DNA of 64,000 nt, taken from contig NZ_JAGIPG010000001.1 of assembly GCF_017877055.1 (NCBI RefSeq), positions 372,001 through 436,000 on the forward strand. The letters run 5' to 3'. The DNA comes from Neorhizobium galegae. GTDB lineage: Bacteria > Pseudomonadota > Alphaproteobacteria > Rhizobiales > Rhizobiaceae. Both the position numbers and the translations under genes were made by a program. Below the pieces are notes generated by a model. That model made no database searches. It saw only the letters and a program-made list of their open reading frames with translations, and had not been told where the DNA came from. Numbering within the stretch: the stretch's first letter is position 1; the number at the start of each line of letters is the position of its first letter. Of the stretch, positions 53,290 to 63,187 are shown one piece after another.

Positions 53290-54183
53290 ATGACCAAGAT
53301 CGCTTTCGTTGGCCTTGGCAATATGGGCGGGCCGATGGCCGCCAACCTTGTGAAGGCCGGTCATGAGGTGCGCGGCTTCGACCTGTCGGAAGCGTCGGTG
53401 AAGGCAGCTGCCGAAACGGGCGTGAAGGCGTCCGGCGCGCTGGCGGAGGCGGTGCGCGATGCGGAATGCGTCATCACCATGCTGCCGAAGGGTCAGCACG
53501 TCACCGCGGTGTGGACCGACCTCACCACGCTCATCCCCGAGGGAACTCTGGTCATCGACTGCTCGACCATCGACGTGGAAAGCGCTCGCAAGGCACATGA
53601 ACTGGCGGATGTCATGAACTGCATCTCGCTCGATGCACCCGTCTCCGGCGGCACGGGCGGGGCGGCGGCCGGCACGCTTACCTTCATGGTGGGCGGTTCG
53701 GCAAATGCGTTCGCCCTGGGCAAGCCTATCCTCGAGGCGATGGGAAAGAGGATCGTCCATTGCGGCGGCGCCGGCGCCGGCCAGGCGGCAAAAATCTGCA
53801 ACAACATGATATTGGGCATATCGATGATCGGCGTCTGCGAGGCATTCGGCCTGGCGGAAAAGCTCGGCCTTTCGCATCAGGCGCTGTTCGACGTCGCCTC
53901 CACTTCGTCAGGCCAGTGCTGGTCGCTCACCACCTATTGCCCGGTGCCGGGTCCGGTGCCCGCCTCGCCGGCCAACAGCGACTACAGGCCAGGCTTTGCC
54001 GCAGCGCTGATGTTGAAGGACCTGACGCTGTCCCAGGAGGCTGCGAAACAGTCTGGTGCGGCCACGCCGCTCGGTGCTCACGCGGCCGAGCTTTATGCCG
54101 AGTTCGAGCGCGCGGGGCATGGCGCAGACGACTTTTCCGCCATCATCCGGATGCTGCGCGAGAAGGCCGGTAGGACGAGCTAG
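53290..54183 (+). CDS. mmsB: 3-hydroxyisobutyrate dehydrogenase
   Basis: 297 residues. NAD(P)-binding start KIAFVGLGNMGGPMAANLVK, substrate patch DAPVSGGTGGAAAGTLTFMV, catalytic Lys in GAGQAAKICNNMILGI, and a helical C-domain. Converts 3-hydroxyisobutyrate to methylmalonate semialdehyde. Follows the matching hydrolase, so two consecutive steps of valine catabolism are encoded. The semialdehyde dehydrogenase is not in this window. Confidence 0.93.
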   Translation: MTKIAFVGLGNMGGPMAANLVKAGHEVRGFDLSEASVKAAAETGVKASGALAEAVRDAECVITMLPKGQHVTAVWTDLTTLIPEGTLVIDCSTIDVESARKAHELADVMNCISLDAPVSGGTGGAAAGTLTFMVGGSANAFALGKPILEAMGKRIVHCGGAGAGQAAKICNNMILGISMIGVCEAFGLAEKLGLSHQALFDVASTSSGQCWSLTTYCPVPGPVPASPANSDYRPGFAAALMLKDLTLSQEAAKQSGAATPLGAHAAELYAEFERAGHGADDFSAIIRMLREKAGRTS

Positions 54184-54281
54184 GCCGATTGATCAGGCTG
54201 ACGGTGTTTGTTTCCTCTGCGCAAAGGGAGTAAATTCTCATCCTCTGGCCAGTCGGTTCAGGGCTTGTGATGGAGGCAGAC

Positions 54282-54485
54282 ATGGGACGCCAATACATCG
54301 ATTGCCGCGAATTTCCGAGCGAGATGAAATGCACCGTTGCGATCGCGGCGGACAATGTGGATGAACTCGTCAACGCAGCCGTGCAGCATGCCATTTCCGT
54401 GCATGGTCACCAGGACACTCCTGAATTCCGCACGGAGATCAGGAAGGCCATCCACGAGATGGATGTCCCGCGCGCCGTCGCCTGA
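54282..54485 (+). CDS. DUF1059 small protein
   Basis: 67 residues from ATG 54282 (GGAGG 6 bp upstream; ATG at 54267 less likely). YIDCREFPSEMKCTVAIAAD and VQHAISVHGHQD match the DUF1059 family, with conserved Cys and His that might bind a metal. Function unknown. Confidence 0.82.
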   Translation: MGRQYIDCREFPSEMKCTVAIAADNVDELVNAAVQHAISVHGHQDTPEFRTEIRKAIHEMDVPRAVA

Positions 54486-54694
54486 CGATGCCACGACAGG
54501 GCTTTGCCGACGCTCCCGGTGCTGCCTCGTTCCATGAAGCGGCACCGGTCTGAATGACGCGCGAAAAGCTCCGCCGTTTATGGCGGATAATGGACAAAAA
54601 TTCTAACGTCGTAACAAAGGAAAGTCCGCGGTTCCTCGCCGTTTGCTGGGCGTACCGGTAGTTTCACCGGCACAATCCAACACCGGAGACTTGC

Positions 54695-55681
54695 ATGAAC
54701 CGCCTCCTGATCCTCGGCACCGCAGTTGCCGCGCTTTTTGTTCAGCCCGCGCTGGCCCAGTCGCCGACGAAGCTCCTCAATGCCTCCTACGACGTTTCGC
54801 GCGAACTGTTCGTTGCCGAGAACGAGGCCTTCATCAAGAGCCATCCGGGCGTCGCCATCGACCAGTCGCATGCAGGCACCTCGAAGCAGGCCCGTTCGAT
54901 CGCCGAAGGCCTTGAAGCCGACGTCGTGACCTTCAACCAGTCGACGGATATCGATTTCCTCGCCAAACAAGGCTTCGTTGCCAAGGACTGGACAAAAGCA
55001 TTTCCGAACAACGCCTCGCCCTTCTATTCCTTCCCGTCCTTCCTGGTGCGCGCCGGCAATCCGAAGAACATCAAGGATTGGGGTGATCTCGCTCGTGCGG
55101 ATGTGCACGCCGTTTTCCCCAACCCGAAGACCTCCGGCAACGCCCGCTACACCTATCTCGCCGCCTACGCCTGGGCCAAGGAAGCCTATAAGGACGACCA
55201 GGAGAAGATCGATGCCTATATCACCAAGATCTTCGACAACGTGCCGGTCTTCGATACCGGCGGCCGCGCCTCCACCACCACCTTCGTCGAGCGCGAAACC
55301 GGCGACGTGCTGATCACCTTCGAGGCCGAGACCCGCGGCATTGTCAAGCAGTACGGCGCCGACAAGGTCCAGAGCGTCATCCCGTCGGTCAGCCTGCTCG
55401 CCGAATTCCCGGTTGCGGTGGTCGACAAGGTTGCCAAGAAGCACGGCACCGAAGCGCTCGCAAAGTCCTATCTCGACTTCCTCTACACGGAGGAAGGCCA
55501 GCGGATCGCTGCCCAGTTTGGCCATCGTGTCCAGAACGAAAAGGTCGCCGCAGAGGTCAAGGACCAGTTCCCGGCAATCCGCCTCGTCAAGGTCGACGAC
55601 GTCTTCGGCGGCTGGGACAAGATCCAGAAGGACCACTTCGCTTCCGGCGGCACTCTCGACAAGCTGTACGGCAGCCGCTAA
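54695..55681 (+). CDS. sbp: Sulfate-binding periplasmic protein
   Basis: 328 residues. Signal peptide (cleavage near ALAQSP), then KLLNASYDVSRELFVAENEA and DVVTFNQSTDIDFLAKQ. Ligand-loop FPNPKTSGNARYTYLAAYAW is the sulfate/thiosulfate-binding protein signature. First gene of sbp-cysTWA. A CysB or Cbl-type site was not identified upstream. Confidence 0.93.
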   Translation: MNRLLILGTAVAALFVQPALAQSPTKLLNASYDVSRELFVAENEAFIKSHPGVAIDQSHAGTSKQARSIAEGLEADVVTFNQSTDIDFLAKQGFVAKDWTKAFPNNASPFYSFPSFLVRAGNPKNIKDWGDLARADVHAVFPNPKTSGNARYTYLAAYAWAKEAYKDDQEKIDAYITKIFDNVPVFDTGGRASTTTFVERETGDVLITFEAETRGIVKQYGADKVQSVIPSVSLLAEFPVAVVDKVAKKHGTEALAKSYLDFLYTEEGQRIAAQFGHRVQNEKVAAEVKDQFPAIRLVKVDDVFGGWDKIQKDHFASGGTLDKLYGSR

Positions 55682-55709
55682 GCGCAGACTGGACTTCAAC
55701 CAAGCCTCG

Positions 55710-55733
55710 CCCGGCGAACGAAAGTTCGCCGGG
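55710..55733 (+). terminator. Hairpin between sbp and cysT
   Basis: Perfect 10-bp stem (CCCGGCGAAC / GTTCGCCGGG) capped with a GAAA tetraloop, no T-run. Probably stabilises the sbp message or gives partial termination. Confidence 0.7.
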
Positions 55734-55740
55734 CTTTGCC

Positions 55741-56583
55741 GTGCAAAGAGGATACGATCGCTTGAGACGCAATGTCCTGCCCGGGTTACGCCTGTCGCTG
55801 GGGGTGACGCTGTTTTATGTCGGGCTGATCGTGGTCCTGCCGCTGGCAGCTCTGGTCTTCAAGGCCTCGAGCCTCGGCCCGGAGGACTATTGGCGGATCG
55901 TCTCGTCGTCCCGGGCGCTCGCGAGCTACCGCGTCACCGTGCTTTCGGCGCTCGGCGCCACCATCTTCAACCTGTTCTTCGGTCTGGCGCTCGCCTGGGT
56001 GCTGACGCGCTATCGGTTCCCGGGCTGGCGGATCGTCGACGCCATGGTCGATCTGCCCTTCGCGTTGCCCACGGCGGTGGCCGGCATTGCCCTGACGGCG
56101 CTTTTCACCACCAACGGCTGGTTCGGTTCCATCCTCGCCGACCTCGGCATCAAGGTCGCCTATACGCCGCTCGGCATCATGATCGCGATGTGCTTCACCT
56201 CGCTGCCGTTCATCGTGCGTACCGTGCAGCCGGTGCTGGAAGATCTCGATCCGGCGCTGGAAGAGGCGGCGCAGTCGCTCGGCGGCTCGGACTGGCAGAT
56301 TTTTCGCAAGGTCATCCTGCCGCTTTTGACGCCGGCGCTGCTTGCCGGCGTGTCGTTGTCCTTCGCCCGCTCGCTCGGTGAGTTCGGTGCGATCATCTTC
56401 ATCGCCGGCAACCAGCCGATGTCGACGGAGATCACCGCACTTCTCGTCTTCATCCGGCTGGAGGAATACGACTACCAGGCCGCCGCAGCCATCGCCTCGG
56501 TGCTGCTGATTGCGGCTTTCGTCATGCTCGCGCTCACCAACTGGATGCAGTCGCGGGCGCTTCGCTACACGGTGAAGGGGTGA
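55741..56583 (+). CDS. cysT: Sulfate ABC transporter permease CysT
   Basis: 280 residues from GTG 55741 (a TTG at 55762 after AAGAGGA is an alternative). Six hydrophobic segments and the permease loop EEAAQSLGGSDWQIFRKVIL. The stop overlaps the region of the next start (GTGACCATG). Forms the membrane channel with CysW. Confidence 0.9.
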   Translation: MQRGYDRLRRNVLPGLRLSLGVTLFYVGLIVVLPLAALVFKASSLGPEDYWRIVSSSRALASYRVTVLSALGATIFNLFFGLALAWVLTRYRFPGWRIVDAMVDLPFALPTAVAGIALTALFTTNGWFGSILADLGIKVAYTPLGIMIAMCFTSLPFIVRTVQPVLEDLDPALEEAAQSLGGSDWQIFRKVILPLLTPALLAGVSLSFARSLGEFGAIIFIAGNQPMSTEITALLVFIRLEEYDYQAAAAIASVLLIAAFVMLALTNWMQSRALRYTVKG

Positions 56584-56585
56584 CC

Positions 56586-57473
56586 ATGGGCGCGACCCGT
56601 ACAGGCAGAAAGCCGCCGCGCGTCGGCGACCAGCCGCTCTTCCGCCGGATGCTGATCGGCATCGTTCTGGTGATCGTCGCCCTGCTGATCGTCGCGCCGC
56701 TGGTGGTCATCGGGGTCGAGGCCTTTTCGAAGGGATGGGTTGTCTATCGCGACACGATCATCCATCCCGATACGCTGCATGCGATCGGGCTCACGGTGTT
56801 TGCGGCGATCGTCGCCGTGCCGGTCAACACCGCTTTCGGTGTCGCAGCCGCCTGGTCGATCACCAAGTTCGATTTCTGGGGCAGGCGTTTCCTGCTGGTC
56901 GTCATCGAGATCCCGTTTTCGGTCTCGCCGATCGTCGCGGGCGTCGCCTATCTCTTCGTCTACGGCCTGCAGGGCGTCTTCGGTCCGATGCTGGACGAAT
57001 ACGGGATCAAAATCCTGTTTGCGATCCCCGGGATCATCCTCGCCTCGATGTTCGTCACTGCCCCCTTCGTCGCCCGCGAACTGATCCCGCTGATGCAGGC
57101 GCAGGGCCGCGATCTTGAGGAAGCTGCCACCTCGCTTGGCGCGTCCGGCTGGCGAACCTTCTTCTCGGTCACACTGCCGAACGTCAAATGGGCGCTGCTT
57201 TATGGCGTCGTGCTCTGCAACGCCCGCGTCATGGGCGAGTTCGGGGCGGTCTCGGTCGTCTCGGGCAATATCCGTGGTCAGACCAATACGCTGCCGCTGC
57301 ATATCGAGCTGCTCTATCACGACTACCAGGCGGCCGGCGCCTTTGCCGCGGCCTCCATCCTGGCGCTCATCGCCGTCTTCACCATCATCGCCAAGGTGGC
57401 GCTCGAGCGCCAGGGAGCCGGTCGCGTCCGTCGCCCGGCTCTGGTCACCAGTCCCGCGGAGAAAGCCCAATGA
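56586..57473 (+). CDS. cysW: Sulfate ABC transporter permease CysW
   Basis: 295 residues from ATG 56586. Six membrane segments, EAA loop [20 protein letters not shown] and the CysW tail [20 protein letters not shown]. Overlaps cysA by 4 bp (ATGA). Confidence 0.92.
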   Translation: MGATRTGRKPPRVGDQPLFRRMLIGIVLVIVALLIVAPLVVIGVEAFSKGWVVYRDTIIHPDTLHAIGLTVFAAIVAVPVNTAFGVAAAWSITKFDFWGRRFLLVVIEIPFSVSPIVAGVAYLFVYGLQGVFGPMLDEYGIKILFAIPGIILASMFVTAPFVARELIPLMQAQGRDLEEAATSLGASGWRTFFSVTLPNVKWALLYGVVLCNARVMGEFGAVSVVSGNIRGQTNTLPLHIELLYHDYQAAGAFAAASILALIAVFTIIAKVALERQGAGRVRRPALVTSPAEKAQ

Positions 57474-58489
57474 AAATCCGCCTCGAGAACGTCGTCAAAA
57501 CCTTCGAGACCTTTCGCGCCGTGCGCGATGTCTCGCTCACGATCGAAAGCGGCGAGCTCGTCGCGCTGCTAGGCCCTTCCGGTTCCGGCAAGACAACCAT
57601 CCTGCGCATGGTCGCCGGCCTCGAATATGCCGATGGCGGCCACATCTATTTCGGCGACCAGGATGCCACCGACATTCCGGTGCGCGACCGCGGCGTCGGT
57701 TTCGTCTTCCAGCATTACGCGCTGTTTCCGCATATGACGGTGGCTGAAAACATCGCCTTCGGCATGAAGGTCTCGAAGGTAAAGCGCGAGAAGGCGGCGA
57801 TCGAGGCGCGCGTCGTGGAGCTGCTGAGATTGGTGCGCCTTGAAGGTCTCGGCGACCGGTTCCCGGCGCAGATTTCCGGCGGCCAGCGGCAGCGCGTGGC
57901 GCTGGCCCGGGCGCTGTCGGTCGATCCCAAGGTGCTGCTGCTCGACGAGCCATTTGGCGCGCTCGATGCCAATGTGCGCCATGACCTGCGCCGCTGGCTG
58001 CGCGAAATCCACCGCGAGCTCGGCATCACCACGATCTTCGTCACCCACGACCAGGAAGAGGCGCTGGATCTCGCGGACCGCGTCGTCATCCTGAAAGACG
58101 GCCATATCATCCAGCAGGGCACGGCGGAAGAAGTCTGCCGCAACCCGCAATCCGCCTTCGTGATGAAGTTCCTGGGCGACGCCAACGTGCTTGCCGCGGA
58201 AGTGCGCGACGGCAAGGCTTACGCGAGCGGTGCTGCGATCGACGTTTCCGGCATGGCGGACGGCAAGGCCGAACTTTATGCGCGCCCGGCCGATCTCGAC
58301 TGGTCCGCGCAGGGGCCGGGCATCCCGGCCAGCATCACCCGCGTTCTCGACCGTCCGGACGGCCGGCGGGTGCTGGCGACCACGGAGACCGGCGATCAGC
58401 TGGAATTCGACGTCGAGCCGGAGCGGCCGGTCAAGGCGGGCGAGGGTGGTTTCGTGACGCTGCGGCGGGCAAAGGTGTTCGCGCTCTAA
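57470..58489 (+). CDS. cysA: Sulfate ABC transporter ATPase CysA
   Basis: 339 residues from ATG 57470. Walker [24 protein letters not shown], signature [15 protein letters not shown], Walker [12 protein letters not shown] and [16 protein letters not shown]-terminal TOBE-like domain. Its end overlaps the convergent HEAT-repeat gene by 4 bp. Confidence 0.94.
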   Translation: MKIRLENVVKTFETFRAVRDVSLTIESGELVALLGPSGSGKTTILRMVAGLEYADGGHIYFGDQDATDIPVRDRGVGFVFQHYALFPHMTVAENIAFGMKVSKVKREKAAIEARVVELLRLVRLEGLGDRFPAQISGGQRQRVALARALSVDPKVLLLDEPFGALDANVRHDLRRWLREIHRELGITTIFVTHDQEEALDLADRVVILKDGHIIQQGTAEEVCRNPQSAFVMKFLGDANVLAAEVRDGKAYASGAAIDVSGMADGKAELYARPADLDWSAQGPGIPASITRVLDRPDGRRVLATTETGDQLEFDVEPERPVKAGEGGFVTLRRAKVFAL

Positions 58490-59592
58490 GCCGTCAGCTC
58501 AAACGCGCTATCCGCCAGCACCTCGCCGTTGACCATCAGCTCGACGGGATGCCGGCCGGCGTAGTGGATCCGGGTGGTAAAGTCGCGGATGGCGCGGCTG
58601 ATCGTGAGTTCGCAGCTCTCGCCGGCACCAAGCGTGATCTCCTTCCACTTGAAGACCTTCTTCGACGTGCCGCCAGCCTTCTTCACGTAGTGGACCGCAT
58701 AGTCGATGACGAGCTTCTGCGGCGCAGACGCGGTCGATACGAGCCTGGCCGATATCCTCACCGCGCCCCCGAGTTTCAACGACGAGGGTGTCACCGCGAA
58801 ACTCTCGATCTTCACCTCTGCCTTGTGACCGGCGCCGAAGACGTGGAGCGCCCGGGCGTCGCCCTTCTTGATCAGCGTGCGCAGCGCCTGCTTGATGATC
58901 CAGGCCGTGCGCGGGTCATCCTTCGGCCAGTCGGCGATCCTGTCGAACACCCAGGCGGGGTGGTCCTTGGTAATGTCGTTCAGATGGTTGGCCACCGACT
59001 TGCGCACGTAAAGGCTCGGGTCGCTTCTCAGGTTTTCGAGAATCGGCGCGACAGGCGAGGGGTCGGCAATCAGGTCTTTCAGCTGGAACGACCAGGGCAG
59101 GCGTGGCCGGCAGCCTTCGCTCGACAGCCGGCGCACATGTTCGTTGTCGTCCCGCGACCAGCGTTCCATCACCTTCAGCGTCCGGGCAAGGTCCTTCAAC
59201 AGGAAATGCCGAATGGCGAATTCCGATGAGCCGAAGCGGGTGAAGAAGGCCAGGGCATCCATCGACAGGTCGAAATGGTCCTGGCCGTGGAGCGCCACAT
59301 ATTCCGGCAGGACCATGGAGGCGAAACCATGGTTGATGCGCGGCGCTAAGGCCCGGAGGATTTCGAGATTGGTCGCAAAACCGCCGGGCAGAACGTCGTG
59401 AAAGACGACCGCGATCTGCCGCAACCGCTGCATGATGCTGAGATCGTCGAGGCCAATGGAGGCGAGCGTCAGGAAATGTGCGCCGTCGAAATCCGGATGC
59501 ACCGCGACCGTCTCGCGGGCGAAATGCTCCAGGCGGTCGCGGTTGAAGATTTCCTTCAGGAGCGGTGCTGCTTCGGTCTCAGTCTCGGCCAT
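58486..59592 (-). CDS. AlkD/HEAT-repeat DNA alkylation repair-like protein
   Basis: 368 residues from ATG 59592 (a longer frame starts at 59655). Helical HEAT-like repeats over residues 10-230 with [37 protein letters not shown] and [19 protein letters not shown] resemble AlkC/AlkD-type DNA alkylation repair proteins. A beta-rich C-terminal third ([20 protein letters not shown]) follows. Role in base repair is a family inference. Confidence 0.75.
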   Translation of the reverse strand: MAETETEAAPLLKEIFNRDRLEHFARETVAVHPDFDGAHFLTLASIGLDDLSIMQRLRQIAVVFHDVLPGGFATNLEILRALAPRINHGFASMVLPEYVALHGQDHFDLSMDALAFFTRFGSSEFAIRHFLLKDLARTLKVMERWSRDDNEHVRRLSSEGCRPRLPWSFQLKDLIADPSPVAPILENLRSDPSLYVRKSVANHLNDITKDHPAWVFDRIADWPKDDPRTAWIIKQALRTLIKKGDARALHVFGAGHKAEVKIESFAVTPSSLKLGGAVRISARLVSTASAPQKLVIDYAVHYVKKAGGTSKKVFKWKEITLGAGESCELTISRAIRDFTTRIHYAGRHPVELMVNGEVLADSAFELTA

Positions 59593-59661
59593 GGGCTTGT
59601 CCGGGCGTTCACTGTTTGTTTTGGTATTCGACTCGAATGGAACCGGCAAGGGCAAAAGAAA

Positions 59662-59693
59662 ACGCCGGCCGATGCGTCAGCACCGACCGGCGT
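59662..59693 (-). terminator. Intrinsic terminator of the aldehyde dehydrogenase gene
   Basis: On the minus strand ACGCCGG / CCGGCGT stem followed by TTTTCTTTT; 27 bp after the stop. Confidence 0.7.
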
Positions 59694-59719
59694 CGAGAAC
59701 TCGGTTCGAAACCCTCAGA

Positions 59720-61171
59720 TCAGCTCATCTGGCTGACGAAGCGGGTTTCGAGATAGGCTTCGGTGGCTTCCGAGCCGCCTTCCGTGCCGTAGCCGCTGTC
59801 CTTGATGCCGCCGAAGGGGACTTCCGGCAGGGCGAGACCGTTGTGGTTGATGGTCAGCATGCCGGCTTCCACCTGGCGGCTGAGCGCATGGGCGGTCTTG
59901 ACCGAGCCGGTGAACGCGTAGGAGGCGAGGCCGAAGGGCAGGCGGTTGGCTTCCGCGATGGCATCGTCATAGTGCGAGAAGCGGTTGATGATGGCGACCG
60001 GGCCGAAAGGCTCGTCGTTCATGATCTTGGCCGAGGTCGGCACTTCGGAAAGTACCGTCGGCTCGAAGAAGTGGCCCTTGTTGCCGATGCGGTGGCCGCC
60101 GGTCTTCAACTCGCCGCCATGGGTGATGGCGTCCTGGATCAGCGCTTCCATGGCGGGGATGCGGCGCTCGTTGGCGAGCGGGCCCATGCCGACGCCGTCT
60201 TCCAGGCCGTTGCCGACCTTGATCGCCTGGGCCGCCTTGACGAAGCCGGCGGTGAACCTGTCGGCGATGCCGTCCTGAACGAGGAAGCGGGTCGGGGCGA
60301 CGCAGACCTGGCCGGCGTTGCGGAATTTCGACATGGCGGTGACTTCGATCGCCTTTTCGAGATCGGCATCGTCGAAGATCATCACCGGCGCATGGCCGCC
60401 GAGCTCCATCGTGGCGCGCTTCATATGCTTGCCGGCAAGGGCCGCCAGATGTTTGCCGATCGGGGTCGAGCCGGTGAACGAGATCTTGCGGATGACCGGA
60501 TGCGGGATCAGGTATTCGGAAATCTCGGCCGGAATGCCGTAGACGAGGTTGATGACGCCTGCAGGAACGCCGGCATCGACAAAGGCGCGGATCAGTTCGG
60601 CCGGCGATGCCGGGGTTTCCTCAGGCGCCTTGACGATGATCGAGCAACCGGTGGCAACGGCTGCGGAGAGCTTGCGGACCACCTGGTTGAGCGGGAAATT
60701 CCAGGGCGTAAACGCGGCGACCGGGCCGACCGGCACCTTGATCGCGAGTTGCGAAACGCCGGTGAAGCGGGCCGGGATGACCTGCCCATAGGTGCGGCGG
60801 GCTTCCTCGGCGAACCAGTCGATCGTATCGGCAGCGCCCATGACTTCCATCTTCGACTGGGCGAGCGGCTTGCCCTGTTCGCGGGTCATGTAATAGGCGA
60901 TCTGGTCGACGCGCTGGCGCAGCAGGTCGGCGGCCTTGCGCATCACTTTCGAGCGGTCGAAGGGGGAGGTGTCGCGCCAGATCCTGAAACCCTTTTCGGC
61001 AGCTTCCAGCGCCAAGTCCAGGTCCGCCTTGCGGGCATGGGCAATTTTCCCGATCACTTCTTCCGTCGCGGGATCGGAAACATCGATGGTTTCGCCGCCG
61101 ATGGCATCGCGCCATTCGCCGTTGATGAAAAGCTTGACGTCGGGATAGCTGTGCATGGTGTCCACTTTCAT
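59720..61171 (-). CDS. NAD(P)-dependent aldehyde dehydrogenase (succinate-semialdehyde dehydrogenase-like)
   Basis: 483 residues (in-frame ATG at 61156 possible). Catalytic Glu in [17 protein letters not shown], nucleophile Cys in [16 protein letters not shown], and the [20 protein letters not shown] cofactor stretch are present. Its size fits the GabD/SSADH group, which oxidises succinate semialdehyde in GABA or polyamine breakdown. The adjacent XRE-cupin regulator resembles PuuR-type polyamine regulators, which supports but does not prove that role. Confidence 0.88.
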   Translation of the reverse strand: MKVDTMHSYPDVKLFINGEWRDAIGGETIDVSDPATEEVIGKIAHARKADLDLALEAAEKGFRIWRDTSPFDRSKVMRKAADLLRQRVDQIAYYMTREQGKPLAQSKMEVMGAADTIDWFAEEARRTYGQVIPARFTGVSQLAIKVPVGPVAAFTPWNFPLNQVVRKLSAAVATGCSIIVKAPEETPASPAELIRAFVDAGVPAGVINLVYGIPAEISEYLIPHPVIRKISFTGSTPIGKHLAALAGKHMKRATMELGGHAPVMIFDDADLEKAIEVTAMSKFRNAGQVCVAPTRFLVQDGIADRFTAGFVKAAQAIKVGNGLEDGVGMGPLANERRIPAMEALIQDAITHGGELKTGGHRIGNKGHFFEPTVLSEVPTSAKIMNDEPFGPVAIINRFSHYDDAIAEANRLPFGLASYAFTGSVKTAHALSRQVEAGMLTINHNGLALPEVPFGGIKDSGYGTEGGSEATEAYLETRFVSQMS

Positions 61172-61313
61172 TTCAAGGCTGGATACGCCGTTTTCAAGGC
61201 GTTGGGAGAGGGTGCGGGAATATCGGGTTCTGACCTAAAATAATTGACAGCAACAATCAACGTTCATTGGCAATGTCCAAAAGGTGCTGAATGAAATCCG
61301 GGCTCTGCCCACC

Positions 61314-61895
61314 TTAAAGATAGGGTGGCGTGCAGGCACTTACCACCTCGCAGCGCTCGGTTCCGACATTGCGATATCGGTGCGGCTGGCGGCTGTCGAA
61401 GAGGAAGGCGTCGCCCCTCTTGAGGATACGCGTCTGGCCGCCGACGGTCAGTTCCAATTCGCCGGCGACGACCACGCCGCCTTCCTCGGCCTCGTGCTGC
61501 AGCATGGTTTCGCCGGTATCGGCGCCGGGCTCGTAGAACTCGTGAAAGATCTGGACATCGTGGGATTTGGCGTCGCCGACCTGCAGCAGCGTCAAGGCGC
61601 CGGTCGAAAGCGGCGTGAGTTCATCGGCGCGGTAGAACACCTGGTCGACCGGCGGCAGCGTCAGCGCGAAGAAGTCGGTCAGCGGATAGTTGATTGCTTC
61701 GAGGATCTTCTTCAGCGAGGCTACGGAAGGGCTTACCTTGTTCTTCTCGATCAATGAGACGAGGGAATGGGTGACGCCCGCCTTGACCGCCAGCGCCCGC
61801 TGCGACAGCCCGTGCTGCTTGCGCACCAGGCAAAGACGCTCGCCGACATTGAAACCGCCACCGGCCTCTTCCGCCGCATTCTCCATGGCGTGCAT
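61314..61895 (-). CDS. XRE-cupin transcriptional regulator (PuuR-like)
   Basis: 193 residues. N-terminal XRE helix-turn-helix (LVRKQHGLSQRALAVKAGVT ... LVSLIEKNKVSPS) and a C-terminal cupin (GVVVAGELELTVGGQTRILK, FLFDSRQPHRYRN). Same strand as the dehydrogenase, 142 bp upstream. Proteins of this shape regulate polyamine or GABA use. Confidence 0.88.
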   Translation of the reverse strand: MHAMENAAEEAGGGFNVGERLCLVRKQHGLSQRALAVKAGVTHSLVSLIEKNKVSPSVASLKKILEAINYPLTDFFALTLPPVDQVFYRADELTPLSTGALTLLQVGDAKSHDVQIFHEFYEPGADTGETMLQHEAEEGGVVVAGELELTVGGQTRILKRGDAFLFDSRQPHRYRNVGTERCEVVSACTPPYL

Positions 61896-62113
61896 TCTTC
61901 AAAACGACCTTTGCTCATTTTCTCGCCGCCCGATCGCGGCGGCGCATCACTGATACACCGAAGGCGCAAATTTCTCCAATGACGAAAAACGGCGTGGTTG
62001 GTGAAGGGACCTGAGTTTTTTCGGCTGGATGTCGGATTACCGAAAGTACGTGCGTCTTTAAGATATGGTCGTCGCCGACGACCGGGCAACCAGGATAAAA
62101 AGGGAGAAATGCA

Positions 62114-62587
62114 ATGGCGAAGAACACGATCTGCCTATGGTTCGACAAGGATGCCGAGGAGGCTGCCCGCTTCTATGCCGAGACTTTTCCGGACAGCAAG
62201 GTCGGCGCCGCAATGCGCGCGCCGGCGGATTACCCGGACGGCAAGCAGGGAGATGTGCTCGTGGTGGAATTTACCGTTGCCGGCGTGGCATGCATCGGCC
62301 TGAACGGCGGCCCGATCTTCAAGCACAACGAAGCCTTTTCCTTCCAGATCTCGACCGAAGACCAGGAAGAGACCGATCGGTATTGGAACGCGATTGTCGG
62401 TAACGGCGGCCAGGAAAGCGAATGCGGCTGGTGCAAGGATAGATGGGGTATTTCCTGGCAGATCACGCCGCGCGTGCTCACGGAGGCCCTTGCTGTCGGC
62501 GGCGCCGAGGCGAAGCGCGCCTTTGATGCGATGATGAAGATGCAGAAGATCGACGTCGCGGCGATCGAGGCTGCCCGGCGGGGTTAG
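62114..62587 (+). CDS. VOC-superfamily protein (PhnB-like)
   Basis: 157 residues. Starts NTICLWFDKDAEEAARFYAE and has FSFQISTEDQEETDRYWNAI, the usual 3-demethylubiquinone-methyltransferase/PhnB-type VOC domain. GGGAG precedes the ATG. Metal ligands are not obvious. Divergent from the XRE-cupin gene and 12 bp upstream of the AHSA1 gene, so probably paired with it. Confidence 0.85.
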   Translation: MAKNTICLWFDKDAEEAARFYAETFPDSKVGAAMRAPADYPDGKQGDVLVVEFTVAGVACIGLNGGPIFKHNEAFSFQISTEDQEETDRYWNAIVGNGGQESECGWCKDRWGISWQITPRVLTEALAVGGAEAKRAFDAMMKMQKIDVAAIEAARRG

Positions 62588-62598
62588 GGAGAAAATCG

Positions 62599-63093
62599 AT
62601 GGACAAGAAAGCGAGTGACGGCCGCACGGCGGTCGAACGGAGATCCGAGCGCGAACTCGTCGTGACGCGCAGCTTCAACGCTCCGGTTCGCCTCGTGTTC
62701 GATGCATGGACCAAGCCCGAATTGTTCAAGCTGTGGTGGGCGCCCAAGTCCAGCGGCGTCCCGCTTCTCGCCTGCGAGATGGATGCCCGCGCCGGGGGAG
62801 GCTATAGTGTCACGTTCGGACAGGACGCCGCAAACTCCATGACCTTCTTCGGAAAATATCTCGAAGTGTCGCCGCCCTCGCGCCTCGTCTGGACCAATGA
62901 CGAAAGCGAAAACGGCTCCGTCACCACGGTCAGCTTCGAGGAGGAGGACGGCGGTAAGACGCTGCTGGTCCTGCATGAACTTTATCCTTCCAGGGAAGCC
63001 GCCGACGAATCCTGCGCCGGCATGGAAGGTGCGATGCCCGAACAGTTGGGGCAGTTGGATGAGCTTCTCGTCACTCTTGGCGCGCGCGCGTGA
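62599..63093 (+). CDS. SRPBCC/AHSA1-domain protein
   Basis: 164 residues. AHSA1 pattern LVVTRSFNAPVRLVFDAWTK, PELFKLWWAPKSS, and SRLVWTNDES in a helix-grip fold that binds hydrophobic ligands. GGGAGAAAA lies before the ATG. VOC-AHSA1 pairs are common in rhizobia; role unknown. Confidence 0.88.
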   Translation: MDKKASDGRTAVERRSERELVVTRSFNAPVRLVFDAWTKPELFKLWWAPKSSGVPLLACEMDARAGGGYSVTFGQDAANSMTFFGKYLEVSPPSRLVWTNDESENGSVTTVSFEEEDGGKTLLVLHELYPSREAADESCAGMEGAMPEQLGQLDELLVTLGARA

Positions 63094-63132
63094 GCCCGCG
63101 ACCGCCATTCGGCTGAAACGCCGAGATATAAA

Positions 63133-63160
63133 AGCCCGGCGCGCTGGAAGCGGCCGGGCT
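63133..63160 (-). terminator. Intrinsic terminator of the glutaryl-CoA dehydrogenase gene
   Basis: AGCCCGGC / GCCGGGCT stem with a 12-nt loop; minus strand continues TTTTATAT. Also able to act on the plus strand hairpin after the AHSA1 gene. Confidence 0.75.
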
Positions 63161-63187
63161 GATTTGTCGAAGCGGTAAAGTTTCCGC

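Noticed and set aside
54516..54548. Inverted repeat CCGGTGC/GCACCGG after the DUF1059 gene
   Set aside because: Loop of 19 nt and no T-run; may be chance in GC-rich DNA.
59432..61243. 603-codon plus-strand frame across the aldehyde dehydrogenase
   Set aside because: Shadow of a clear minus-strand enzyme and crosses two genes.
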